A stretch of 64,000 nucleotides of DNA from Agapanthus africanus (taxonomy: Eukaryota; Streptophyta; Magnoliopsida; Asparagales; Amaryllidaceae): the NCBI GenBank assembly GCA_030015575.1, contig JASDDO010000019.1, positions 514,262,986-514,326,985 on the forward strand, read 5' to 3'. Position 1 is the first letter of the stretch, and each line of letters opens with the position of its first letter. Under the pieces are notes generated by a model, which saw only the letters and a list, made by a program, of their open reading frames with translations, was not told the origin of the DNA and did no database searches. This document shows positions 47,941-58,660 of this stretch, piece by piece. Both the position numbers and the translations under genes were made by a program.

Positions 47941-48055
47941 TCACATCACCGATCTCATGGCATCATGCCTAATTTCATCGACTCATCTCCAAATATCAAG
48001 TACTATCCTCATCAACCATGTATATATATATATACATAGTCCCATACCTATGTGT
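47941..48055 (-). repeat. TCACA right copy and third fragment of D' 5' LTR
   Basis: After the duplication, CACCGATCTCATGG and the following 100 bases continue the D' LTR (parallel to 25,968-26,080) until LTR F begins. Confidence 0.9.
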
Positions 48056-48686
48056 TGTAAGTCGATGTACAACACCCCACGAGTTGCGGGGAGGCGGAAA
48101 TATGAAAAACGATCTTATTCTTTGCGTAAACATCGACTAACCGAAGAATATTTGCTAAACTATAATTAAGAAAAAACATAGGAGTTGTTAACTACTATGT
48201 GAAGTGATTATATCTAATGAACCGTGTCCTTCGTCTTTTCGTTCTCCACCTCCTCTCCGGCCTTCTATATGTAGTAGATGATCCACCCGAGAGCTATACT
48301 CCAAGCTTTACCTCTAAACTTTAGGTAACTAGGTTTCTTTAGTTGCTAATCAAAGTACCTAGATGATATAGAGAAGGGTTATGGATTAATTAGTCTATTC
48401 TAATCCTTGATCTCAACACATGAGAGGGGAAGATTAGGGTTTGAAGAGAGAGAGCTTGAGGAGAGAGAAGGTGAGCATGAGAATGAGAGGAGAAAATGAT
48501 CTCATTTGAATATATATGAAACATTATTATTTATCAAATAAATAAATAAATGATTTAACAACCATGCTTCATAAATTCATATGAGTGATTCATCTACATG
48601 AGTCATTAACCATTTATGATGCATTAATGACAAGGATGAATCACACAAATGAGTCACTAATCTCATTTAATGCTTATGCCACCTAA
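48056..48686 (-). repeat. Copia LTR F, inverted, 3' part only
   Basis: Plus-strand TGTAAGTCGATGTACAACAC is the reversed end of a copia LTR like 18,600-18,693 and 21,764-21,900. The GGGGAGGCGGAA block and the (GA)-rich stretch follow in order. The LTR start half is missing where LTR E begins. Confidence 0.75.
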
Positions 48687-50879
48687 TGTTAGTTATATGT
48701 ATGCCCTAGAGGCCATTACTATACATAGGATGTATATTGTAGTGGATGCTAGGACATATATAGGTAGGACTTTCTTGCTCGACATGATAGTATGCTATCT
48801 GGTTGCTCTTTACCTTAACGTGTATACTGATTGTCTCTCCGTTACATGTTGGTAAAGTCCTTAGGATGTGTACTTGACTATCTGGACTATGATGCGGATC
48901 ATACTAGTGGGGACATGGTAGTCCATAAGTACATCCTTCAAGGTCCCTAGTCGTGGGTGTATCGAGACGAGGCATCGATATACCAAAGTAGACTAGTGTA
49001 TACCTTCTCGACCCATACAGATAGGCGATGGATGATCCCATATCCATTGGTGTTTGACATCAGAGATGATATACGGGTGCTCAGTGGAGACTGGGTACAC
49101 TGGACGGACTCGCCGAGAACTCCCAGATGGTATTATACCTTACGTCAGATGGCAGTTCTCTGGTGACACTGGTACAGGTTAGTCTGCAAACCCGAGATCG
49201 TCATAGAGTCTTGTGTGATTCCTACTGTGCTTTGATTTCCACCTTACCATGTCCAAGAGGGCGTGCAAAATGGTGGTTTTTGGGTATAGTCCCGAATCAC
49301 ATGGAGGCAATGAGCGATAGGAGGGGATTCGTCTCTCCCGGTATAGGGAGTTGATGTTGTGCTGTGTTCGATTGGCTATAACCGGAAATCCCTGGCCAGG
49401 GTTGCTGAGATTTACTGGTAAGTGTTACCAGTAGTTTCTCGAACTGTTATAGACCTCATATCGACACGACTTATCGAGCTACTGGAGTCTGACGTTTACC
49501 ACCCCTAGGCAAGATATGCGACATATCAGACGATCAGACCGGACTGTACGGTAAGTGTTACTGGTTGGATTCACAGGAGTGTGAGCGGGCTTACTCGTCG
49601 ATCTTCTGATCGCTCAATACCCGGGTGGCCGTTACGTTTAGCAGACCGCTTGCGGCTTGTGGGTGTTTTGATATGATCATCGCCTGCTGCTGGCGTATTG
49701 ACGAGTCTTTAGAGTCCTACACAGAGGTTTCCTGGCTCAAGCGAAACGAAATAGGAGCGCATATGAGATATGTGCGGGACCGAGAATAATACGTGTATGT
49801 GATACCGTATTCTATTCTCACGATGAATGTATCGATTGGTTGTATGCGATATAACCTAGTTATCGAATCAAGGATTGATTCGATAAGCCGATACATTGAA
49901 TTTTAGTCGGTCATATGCGATATGACCGGATCGTTAAATCAAGTGTTGATTTAATGATTTAATGTATAATTATATATTTGATATATTACTTTTCATTAAC
50001 TAGTATTGGTTCGCTTAAAATAGATTTTCTCACTTGATGTGCACATTGTATATGTGATATATTTTTGTGCACTTGTTTGTATCATCTTTGATGATACATG
50101 CAAACTTGGGTATATATTTGGTTTAAACTATGATTAGGTTAATGGTTAGGGTTTTCATTTACTCATTTATTTACTTTATTCTTTTTTGGCAAAAGAAAAT
50201 AAAATGGTGGCTTGTTTGTTTTATCTTTGAAGCTTCAAGAAGCTTTGACCATTTTGTTTCTTTTGCTTAACCTAACCATTCACCTAACCCTAGTTTATTC
50301 TCTACACTTAACCATGGTTGCATAATGATAACCATCACTTCATTTTTCTTTTTGGAATGAATTCATAATTCTTTTTCATTCTCTTCTTCTTCTTAAGAAA
50401 GAAAGGAAAAGCTTGCTTCAAAAATTCTAAGTGATGAATCCAAGTGAGAAATCAAAATCCAATGTGAACCCACTTCCTATTTCTTCATCCTCTACCACTT
50501 GCCATGTAGTATAGGGTGTTTTCTTCACAAGTTTCATGACTTGGTGAAGTTGGAGCTTGATCTTGAGTTGCCTCGACGTAGATCATCTTCGGCATCGAAG
50601 TCAACGACCTAGCCCGCCCATTTCTCCGATGAAGCCGACGCTAGAGTCCGGGATCTGATGATCGCAGCGAGGGGACATCTTCACGGAGCTAAGGAAGTGG
50701 AGGACAGGATCTACAAAGGTTGTAGTCACTTCCCTTTTAGCAGTAAAGTTGTTTACTACTTGTAGTTTCGCCTATTCTCTAGTTAACGATCTTTATTAGG
50801 GTTTCTCGACACCGGAATTTTTGAAATTGGCTTGGTTGATACCTTGTGGGACCTCCTTAGTGTGACTAGGAACCCTACA
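48687..50879 (+). repeat. Copia LTR E (2,193 bp), 5' LTR
   Basis: TGTTAGTTATATGTATGCCC...CCCTACA followed by a tRNA-iMet primer site, so it is a 5' LTR. Closely related to LTR G. Confidence 0.88.
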
Positions 50880-50880
50880 G

Positions 50881-50892
50881 TGGTATCAGAGC
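50881..50892 (+). promoter_or_regulatory. tRNA-iMet primer-binding site of copia element E
   Basis: TGGTATCAGAGC one base after the LTR end. Confidence 0.88.
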
Positions 50893-51078
50893 CAAGCTAG
50901 AGCCTTAGGCGATGTGTAGACGATGTTAGAAACCCGATCGAACCCGATATGTCCAAGTTTACCCCCTCTCAGTACAATTTTCAAAACTGTGGATTTTTCC
51001 CAATTAAAAATGCTCAGAAAATAGTGCAGGGAAATATAAGATTAACTGTAAAAAACGAGACTGTAACTCACTTAAACA

Positions 51079-51126
51079 GCCGCGGAACCGCGGCAATGAC
51101 ATGCCATTGGCGGCGGTTCCGCGGCG
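51079..51126. repeat. GC-rich inverted repeat in leader of E
   Basis: GCCGCGGAACCGCGGC (51,079-51,094) and GGCGGTTCCGCGGCG (about 51,112-51,126) flank an AATG...CATT centre. The arms are the same sequence as those of the palindrome in LTR A (4,781-4,840). Confidence 0.85.
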
Positions 51127-51458
51127 CAATTGACGAGTTAGGGTTTCAATTTTATACAGTTTTCCCCGTATGCGATTCCTGATGTTTCTGGGCGCTTTTA
51201 ATTATACTCAACAGTTGAATTTTCTGGGGTGAATTGGAGACTCATTGATTCGATCGGATATTTTTAACCTCGTTTATGGTTTTCCGGATAATTTTAGAAA
51301 AATGTTGAAAAGTTCGACCAAATATAAATACCCACTTTTTCCCCTGCCGGGAAATTTCCAAGTGTTGGATTTTTCCGTGGTTTAAAGACGTTCTAAGTAG
51401 TGCAAGTAACGTGATGGACCCTCTAGAAGACAACAAAGCTTAACTCGATTATGTGACC

Positions 51459-51463
51459 GTCTT
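51459..51463. repeat. Target-site duplication GTCTT, left copy
   Basis: GTCTT precedes the 5' LTR of D; the same five bases follow the 3' LTR at 62,911-62,915. Confidence 0.95.
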
Positions 51464-54400
51464 TGAAACATTTCAAAATAATAAAATATTATTTTTGGAA
51501 TTTTTATAATTTAATATTATTTTATTGATTATTTTAATATTAAATTTATAATTAAATACCGATAAATGGGAAAAATTTTGGAAAAATTATGGAAAATTCT
51601 AAAATAGGGTATTTTATGGAATTATGATATTTTTAAGTTTTTATGATTAATTATATGCTAATTTAGTGCTAATCGCGATTAAAAATCGCTAATCGGGTTT
51701 TTAGCAATTTTGTGCAAAATATACACATATCTTTTTCCTACACTTGTGTTACATTTTCTTACCATGGCTATTACTTTGGGTTTACTATTTGAATGAGAAG
51801 GTTTTGGAAAAGAAAAGAAAAGGATTTTGATTAAAGAAAAGAGGTATGGTAAGAGAGAGGGGGTAGGTCAGGGTGTTGACTTGGCCTTTCTCTTTATCTC
51901 TTCCTCTCATTTTCTCTCCCCCTCTTCCTCCATCTCCTGCTGCTACTGCCCTCTTGCTCTCCCCCTTCACAAAATCATCACAATCACACACAAAACAAAC
52001 TCAAAACCCCATATCGCTTTCACAAAAAGTGTGCACAAGCTCACAAGCTTTAGAATGGACCAAGGAAGTTGGTGTTTTGGTGCTGTGGGAAGATTCTTGA
52101 GTCTCTATTGAGATAATTCCTTCACAAATATAGTAGTATTTCAAGTGATTTAGCCTCTTTTAAAGTTTAGTGTCGTTTTTTCGAGGTTTTATACACTTTG
52201 GAAAACCCTAGAGAGGGTTAGGGTAAACTTGAGTTGTGGCTATGCAATTGGACTCTAATGGTGACCTTAGACCCTATATTGACCAAAACACTGGCATGGC
52301 ACAACCTGAAACCCAAAAACACGGAATTACGGAACTTTTCATGTCGGTTTGTGTGATCTGTGAAGGTGTTCTGGAATCTGGAGAAACCCGGGGGCACCAA
52401 AAATAAAATTGAGCTGACAGTGAGTCGTGCAGGCACCTAGGAAGCTACCACCAAGACCCGAGCCCCTAACACAAACCTATGGCCGCAAATTTAATCATTC
52501 TGGCCGCAATTTGCGGCCAGAGTAGATGTGAATCGGTCAATTTTTGTTCCAGGGCTCATTTTGCACTAAATTAGACCCCCCTATATGCAGTTTTGGCTAA
52601 TTGTCATCTGGGGAAAATCTTGGAGAATTTTGGTGTGTTTTAGGCAGTGTTTTCCGTATTTTTAAATGCACTTTCTTGATATTTGGATTTGTATTTGGTT
52701 GTCGGGTGTTCGTACATCGACAACAGGGGTTGTTTGTTGGATTTGGATGTTTGGGCCATAGGTTCAAACCTATGAGCACACTGTGCGCTGTATCGGTTTT
52801 CTGCCTTGGTTATGGTTGATCATTGTAGGTACCTTCACGTGGATTCCGAGATGATGCAGAAGATGATGGAGACATCGACACCGACACACTGAGTGCAGGT
52901 GAGTAGATTTATATATACGGGGAGAAGTCGGGTGGATGGCGTATAGCACCCCCGCAGTTCGTGGTGATGTATATGAATACGTATACCCACAGATATTGAT
53001 TGTATATTGTTTGAGATTATTGATGTTAAAAGATGGATTCTAGGTGTGATTGGATTGGTTAGTGATGTGAAACCCTAGAGTAGTGGTTACACCACACATA
53101 CACACCCACCCATACTTGCATACATTGTTCTTTCATAAGTGCGTATATAGGATTGTATTTTTATGTATTTACACAGGTATGGGACTATGTGTTCATTTAC
53201 TGGATTTGAGGATAGTATTTGGGATTGAGATGAGTCGATGAGATTGGGCTTGAGGCCAGGAGATCGGTGATGTGATTTGGTTCGTATTGAGATACGACAC
53301 GATGTTTTAGCGGGTCTTTTGATGTAGTGATTCTTACACCTGCATGCATACATAGATGGTATCAATATTGTACTAGACGGAGGACATTATTCCGGATCAT
53401 GATATTTGGAAAAGAAGATACCAAATGAATAGTGTGATTGATGTGACTTCGACCCGTACCTAGATTTGGGGATGCCGTACGACGGATTTACGTACGAGCT
53501 ATATCTTGATGATTGATCCGCACTCTTGATTTGGGATGTCTGATTGTAGATATGGTATCGGATATGATATTATTGAGGCGGGATCACCGACTAATATATA
53601 TACAGGTATATATATGTATCGACTCAGATGTTAGGCAGTTTCCTTACCTGTAGTCCAGCTTGTTAGCTTAGCCCTTTAGTTTAGTTTAGTTGTTAGATTA
53701 GATTCGATTCTTACCTATTTCAAAAACTAACGAATTGTGGGTATTTTAAAAGACAGCCCAAGGGATCCTACGGATATTTCAAAAGACGTATCTTTTCATA
53801 AAAACACCGTAGTCCCTATTTTCAAAACCCCATGATTCGTGTTATTTCAAAAGGCACCATTTGTAGAACTTATATTAGATTAATGCAGATTAGTTATAGT
53901 TGCGTCTAGTATTCCGCTTCCGCTCATTATTGTGGTTCGCTTCGCATCGCATGCTTATATTATGTTTCGTACTACATTATTGATATCATGCTGTTAGGAC
54001 ACCAGCACCATTACCGATGATGCGTATGTACCACGTACACTTACTTGCCGGCTCACACACATCTTCATCGGTAATTGCCATGCCACGTACACTTTAGAAA
54101 TACTATTGCATTGACATAGGTTGTTAGCTAATAATTTAGACATGATATTAGTGTACTCGCCTTATATGCTAGATTAGACATAGTAGATATTACTTGTTAC
54201 TTCATGCATGTTAATATTCATTGTTCTGCCGCATTCATGGATTTTTATGCCGATTGCACTGTTTACATGCTATTGAGGAGTGGATTCGGATTTCCATGAG
54301 ATTTTTTGGATTTGGGGGAAAATCGCAAAACTTATATAAACTTCTTTCTCTCTTTAAAATAAAAAGTGTGGTTTTCCCATGATGTATGAGTCGTCCACCA

Positions 54401-55692
54401 TGAGTTTGCTGATGGATTTCGAGACCCGATTCTAGGAGGCGGATGAACCGTTTCGGGTATATGGTGGACCCGGTAAGGTAACCTGGGACAAGAAGCGCGT
54501 GATGATGACAATGTGAGCCTGGCAGGGGAGCACTACCTACCGGTGATTTTACCCGACGCGTCGGATATCCGGAGGATACCGTCGTGGTCTTGAGATGGAT
54601 GGTAGGGGCCGGTCTGGACTGACGACGCCATAGATATTGTGATTGAGACATTGAGATTTCGAGATATTGAGGTACAGAGACTGTGATACAGAGATATCGA
54701 GATATGGGGATTACGTTTTGTGCCGATGCTAGGCACTGTTTTATGCTGATTTCATTATGATACCTCATTTTAAAAATACAAAGGAAATCTCACTAAATTA
54801 TGAAAGCAGTTCTTCATTACATGTATTCTGTTTCCATACATTCATACCTCATTCATATGATATATTGCTACCCTTGGGCACTGACACGGGTACATGAGAT
54901 TACACTCGGGTTAGATATTTACCCTAGCCTTGTTATAGGCTGCTGGTTATATATATTTGAGGATGTATATTGATCATATGACCTAGGATTGCGTCATACA
55001 TGCGATTTCTATTCGTAGATGTTTTTCTATTCACGAGTTGGCAACTCACCCCCGTTGTGCCCCAGTTTCTTGCAGGTTTGCCGTACAGGTTTCTTTACGG
55101 CTTGCGGGCATAGTTTCCTTCGGGTGATTTGCTAGTAGGTGGGTTTACTTGTATCGCACCCCCATTATATATCTTGTATATTATTATTCTATTTTATCTA
55201 GAAGTTCCATCAACCAAACATGTAATTATTTCAGAGATAGAGACCAGTGTTGTTTATTCTATCGACCTTAGAGTCGCGCTTTGTATTTATACGGATTTCT
55301 TGCTGTTTTGAGTTTCCTTTTCTGTTGTGATCCTCGCCTTTCGGCGTTGTATATTATATTGCTTGTGTGGTTGTGGCCGTCGATTGACGAAGAGCTAGCT
55401 CCCGCTTGGGGATGCCTTTATTTGATTTCGTATAATATTCATGCTGTATTCCGTTTGGGGGCCTGTATTTACAAAGGAGACTCTGCCGAAATTTCCAGGA
55501 AATATTTGATGTTTTTATAAAACGCATAATTCGGCTTATGCTATTAAAACTTCTTGATTTAAATTGGTTTTCCTACACTCTACTACTTTTCTTGGTTTAG
55601 ATTTTTGGGTTTTCGGCTTACTTAAAATACGTACGCCTTGAGACGTTCATAGTTTAAGTGCCGGTCATATTCCGTACTTTCGGGACGTGACA
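51464..55692 (+). repeat. 5' LTR of element D (4,229 bp)
   Basis: TGAAACATTTCAAAATAATAAAA...GGGACGTGACA. Contains two clean palindromes, TCTGGCCGCAA-T-TTGCGGCCAGA (52,499-52,521) and CATAGGTT-CA-AACCTATG (52,757-52,774). It lacks 15 bp near 52,806 that the 3' LTR has. ORFs in it recur in the 3' LTR only because the LTR is duplicated. Confidence 0.92.
52499..52521. repeat. Perfect 11-bp-arm palindrome in D LTR
   Basis: TCTGGCCGCAA / T / TTGCGGCCAGA; the same at 59,701-59,723 in the 3' LTR. Confidence 0.9.
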
Positions 55693-55696
55693 AAGT

Positions 55697-55709
55697 TGGT
55701 ATCAGAGCG
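55697..55709 (+). promoter_or_regulatory. tRNA-Met primer-binding site of element D
   Basis: TGGTATCAGAGCG four bases after the LTR end, a primer site typical of chromovirus-type gypsy elements. Confidence 0.9.
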
Positions 55710-56474
55710 TTAGGTTTTACCTTCGGAGCGTAGGATGACCCTTGGTTGATGGAATAGGTGACTAAAGTAGAGTGACGCACCGTGGGTATGTTCCGCGGCA
55801 TATTTACGACACGCCACTCCACTTAAGGAGCCTTAGGATGTACATTTCTTTGCTCAGTATCATATTCATTCCTGATCTAGCTACATCGGTACCAGTTATG
55901 GTTTTGCTGCCACGATTACGGGCAGGGAGAGCTACGGCTAGAGTTGCGGTCAGCACGAGCTTGTTACGAACGAGGACAGACCAGAGCATAATTCTGGCTA
56001 CACACGATTGTAGAGATATGTCTTTTGATTGTGCTTTCGCGCCACGAGCGTTGCATGGATTGCTGTATGAGATTACTCGGACGTGCCGATTTGCACTAGA
56101 GGATTGAGCCACTGATAGAGGCCAGCCAGATTTTGATGACCATTGAAGTTTTTCTTACTCCTGATGATTGAGGCACCGTTCAGCGTGCAGACGAGCGAGC
56201 CTGTTATTGCTGCGAACGACGAGATATCGCCCCAGATGTTGGAGCTATTGCAGTATAAGTTGTACTAAGAGATGATAGAAGGTCGCTAGTCATCGAGGAT
56301 GAATGACTAGGACATGTGGATCGTTCGCCTACCCCGATGCGAGGTCATCAGATAGATTTATTCCAGCTGGAGACGACTTCACGCGAAGACGTTGAGAGTC
56401 GACAGAGACGATCGAATGTCAGAAACCTATTATTCCAAGTTTAAAGTAGTCGGAAAGACATGCAGGCAATTCTA
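55710..56474 (+). pseudogene. Gag-like relic at the start of the D interior
   Basis: The position directly after the primer site is where gag begins. An Arg/Ala-rich stretch around 55,900-55,970 (LPRLRAGRATARVAVS) recalls the Arg/Gly-rich start of Tekay-type gag and is conserved in D' (minus, about 30,790-30,900). Stops and frameshifts prevent a longer product; the 111-codon ORF at 55,772-56,107 is all that is open. Family assignment is tentative. Confidence 0.35.
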
Positions 56475-56622
56475 TGGTCCCTCTAGAAGAATGAAACCCT
56501 AACTCGACTTAATGACCGTGTGAAAGCCTTTGAACCTTAGGGTTTGCGGCAGTTCTGCGGCGCCATTAGTGAGGCTTGGGTTTGCCCTTCTACGGCTGGA
56601 CCACCGATGCTGTGGTATGTAC
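56475..56622 (+). repeat. Copia-leader-like fragment inside D
   Basis: TGGTCCCTCTAGAAGA...CTTCTACGGCTGGACC runs parallel for about 150 nt (roughly 75-80% by eye) with the leader of E around the D insertion point. Also present in D' at 30,165-30,318. Confidence 0.8.
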
Positions 56623-56718
56623 TCGATACTATTAAACTGTGCCCAAGATGTTGAGCTCTTGGGGGATTATGAGGTTTTGACGACTCGATTGGATGGCTCG
56701 ACTTAATTCGGATGCTAG

Positions 56719-56982
56719 GTGGTGAGATGCATTTCTTGGGAGACTCCCGATACGAGGATAGCCGTTGGAGCTCAGTTCATGCAGCCACGACGAGACGAGT
56801 CCGAAGCGGTCGACCTTAGAGAAAAGTGGAGTAAGTGGTTCGTACGAGATCTTGATAAGATGACGTTCTACTCCGCCGACATCAGAGATGCGATACGCAT
56901 GCCGAGGCATTGTACTTGGATATACCTGTCAGAAGGAGTCGCGGTGAGTATGCAACTGTTCCGGAACAAGAAACAGATATAG
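56719..56982 (+). pseudogene. Conserved short frame in D interior
   Basis: The 87-codon ORF has WETPDTRIAVGAQ, QPRRDESEAVD, REKWSKWFVRDLD and MTFYSADIRD, as in D' (29,855-30,115). Both copies are in sense orientation relative to their LTRs. I do not recognise the family. Confidence 0.4.
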
Positions 56983-57638
56983 TAAAGGACGATGACTTCC
57001 GGACAGTTAGGCAGAGACGAGACATGGAAGAGACCGTAAGCAGGATTTCTTCCAGGATACTGCTGCAATGATACTTGCACCCAGGATCAGATGTGTCACG
57101 TACATTCAGAGAGCCAGAGGCCGACGCCAGTGATATGCTGTCTTACGAGTGGTCGCGATGATTGACCGAGAGATGACCAGAGAAGTGCTAGAACGGGATC
57201 ATCCCCGTTAGCACACCTGACAGGGCCGATGAGCCGATGGACCGAGAGATTGGTAATTCACAGTGAAGGCCTTGACCCAGGAGTGGTCATTGTTACGCAC
57301 ACCAGCAGGCCAGAGTTCATGATCATCGACGAGACGTCCCACTAGTGACCGCGACTGTTGGCCCGAGATTCTTGGAGGATGCGCTTGAGCGGTACTATTC
57401 CGCCATTATTGATTTCGATGTTTTGGGTGATTTATTCGCATGATTTGATTTTGATGATTGAGGATTTATGATCTTTGCACAGTGTTGCACTTGATATCGT
57501 TTTCATGCTTTGGTTTCACATGCTTGTGATTTTACGGTTTTAGACATTTGAGTTGATTTTGTGCGTATGCATGCAAACGATTTGGTTCCTGCACTCTGTA
57601 TAGTTTATATATGCTTGCAGTGCAGTGATACGCCTTTT

Positions 57639-58000
57639 GTGCACTTAGATGCACTGGACTTCGATTTCGATTGTGATACTCGATATTTGTTTGGTGCACC
57701 TTGTGCACCTGATTGGATTTTGCACGTGTTCGACACTCGATATTGGATTTCATGATTTCATGCATGATGGATGCACCGGGTTTGGATTTTTAGCGCATGT
57801 TGGGCGCCTGTTATGAGATGCGATTTGGTGCACACCAGATGCACTAAATCAGAATTTTCGTGCATGTCAGATGCACCTGATTTTGCGGTAAGGAACACAC
57901 GATGCCTATGACCAAAGTTGTGTGCACAACCGTTGCACCTTGATGTTGTTTTTGTGCACATTCATGGATTTTGATCTCCGTGCGCACCGGACGCACAGGG
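57639..58000. repeat. Array of GTGCAC-type dyads in D
   Basis: About eight to nine imperfect dyads occur, for example at 57,639-57,654, 57,693-57,709, 57,792-57,808, 57,828-57,845, 57,859-57,876, 57,920-57,937 and 57,979-57,997. The consensus is GTGCAC-N5/6-ATGCAC. Spacers of 20-70 nt are not repeated. The same array, diverged, is in D' at 28,827-29,184. Confidence 0.82.
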
Positions 58001-58648
58001 TTTTCATATGCACTTTTTGGGATCGATTTCTTATGAAGAGTACATTTTCATGATATTGCGATTGCTTTTCGTACTGAGCAGGACTGATCAGATGACAGTG
58101 CCTGAATATATTTTGCATGCATTGAAAGTTATCGAAGGGATTTCCAAAAGCGAGCTATAGTCTCAGTATTTACCTACGCGTTTGATAAGACACGAAACGT
58201 TTAAAACAAGGAAACCCTTCTAAATTGTTTTCAAAACGGCGGAACGTGCATATTAAACAAAAGGTATATACGTATATGGTTATTTTCTTATAATAGACGC
58301 CGCCTCTGTGCAGTGTTATGCGCATTGCACAACGACTTTAAAAGATTTGGCATGCATTTCCTTTAGAAACTTACATGTATAGATTTGATATTTACATGTA
58401 TAGTTCTGATTTATATCATATTGGTTTTGCTTTGGATTTGGCATTCGTGTCCTTACCATAACTCCGATGATTGCGGGATGCTTGACGGAGTTTTGTTTTT
58501 GAGTTATTTGCTCATTACTCATGCGCATGCATTGCGCTATGATGCGTTTATGTATTGATGATTTCGGAGCCCCGACGACTAGGATTTCTTATTGAAATGT
58601 TTTAGAAATTGGGGGTTTAAATTTAAATTCGGGGACCGAATTTCTTTA

Positions 58649-58660
58649 AGGGGGGAAGAT
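58649..58660 (+). promoter_or_regulatory. Polypurine tract of element D
   Basis: AGGGGGGAAGAT directly before the 3' LTR start TGTAACATTTC. Confidence 0.92.

Larger units (their letters stand above)
23527..48055 (-). mobile_element. Element D': large-LTR non-autonomous gypsy retrotransposon, nested insertions, truncated
   Basis: Minus-strand element with 3' LTR (23,527-28,163), polypurine tract, 2.9 kb interior, primer site and 5' LTR (31,086 onward). The 5' LTR is split by copia LTR G (31,661-33,821) and by element B (35,393-47,940) and then lost at 48,055, where copia LTR F begins. It is an older, diverged relative of D (51,464-62,910): same signals, same interior layout. No gag-pol ORF survives. 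Its LTR length over 4.5 kb with a short non-coding interior fits the LARD class. The AAGGGGGGAAGAT polypurine tract and tRNA-Met primer site suggest derivation from a Tekay/Del-type chromovirus. Confidence 0.8.
50893..51463 (+). other. Leader of copia element E, part before D
   Basis: Non-coding. A short ORF (50,949-51,182) is read through the GC palindrome and is probably chance. It is interrupted at 51,463 by element D and resumes at 62,916. Confidence 0.7.
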
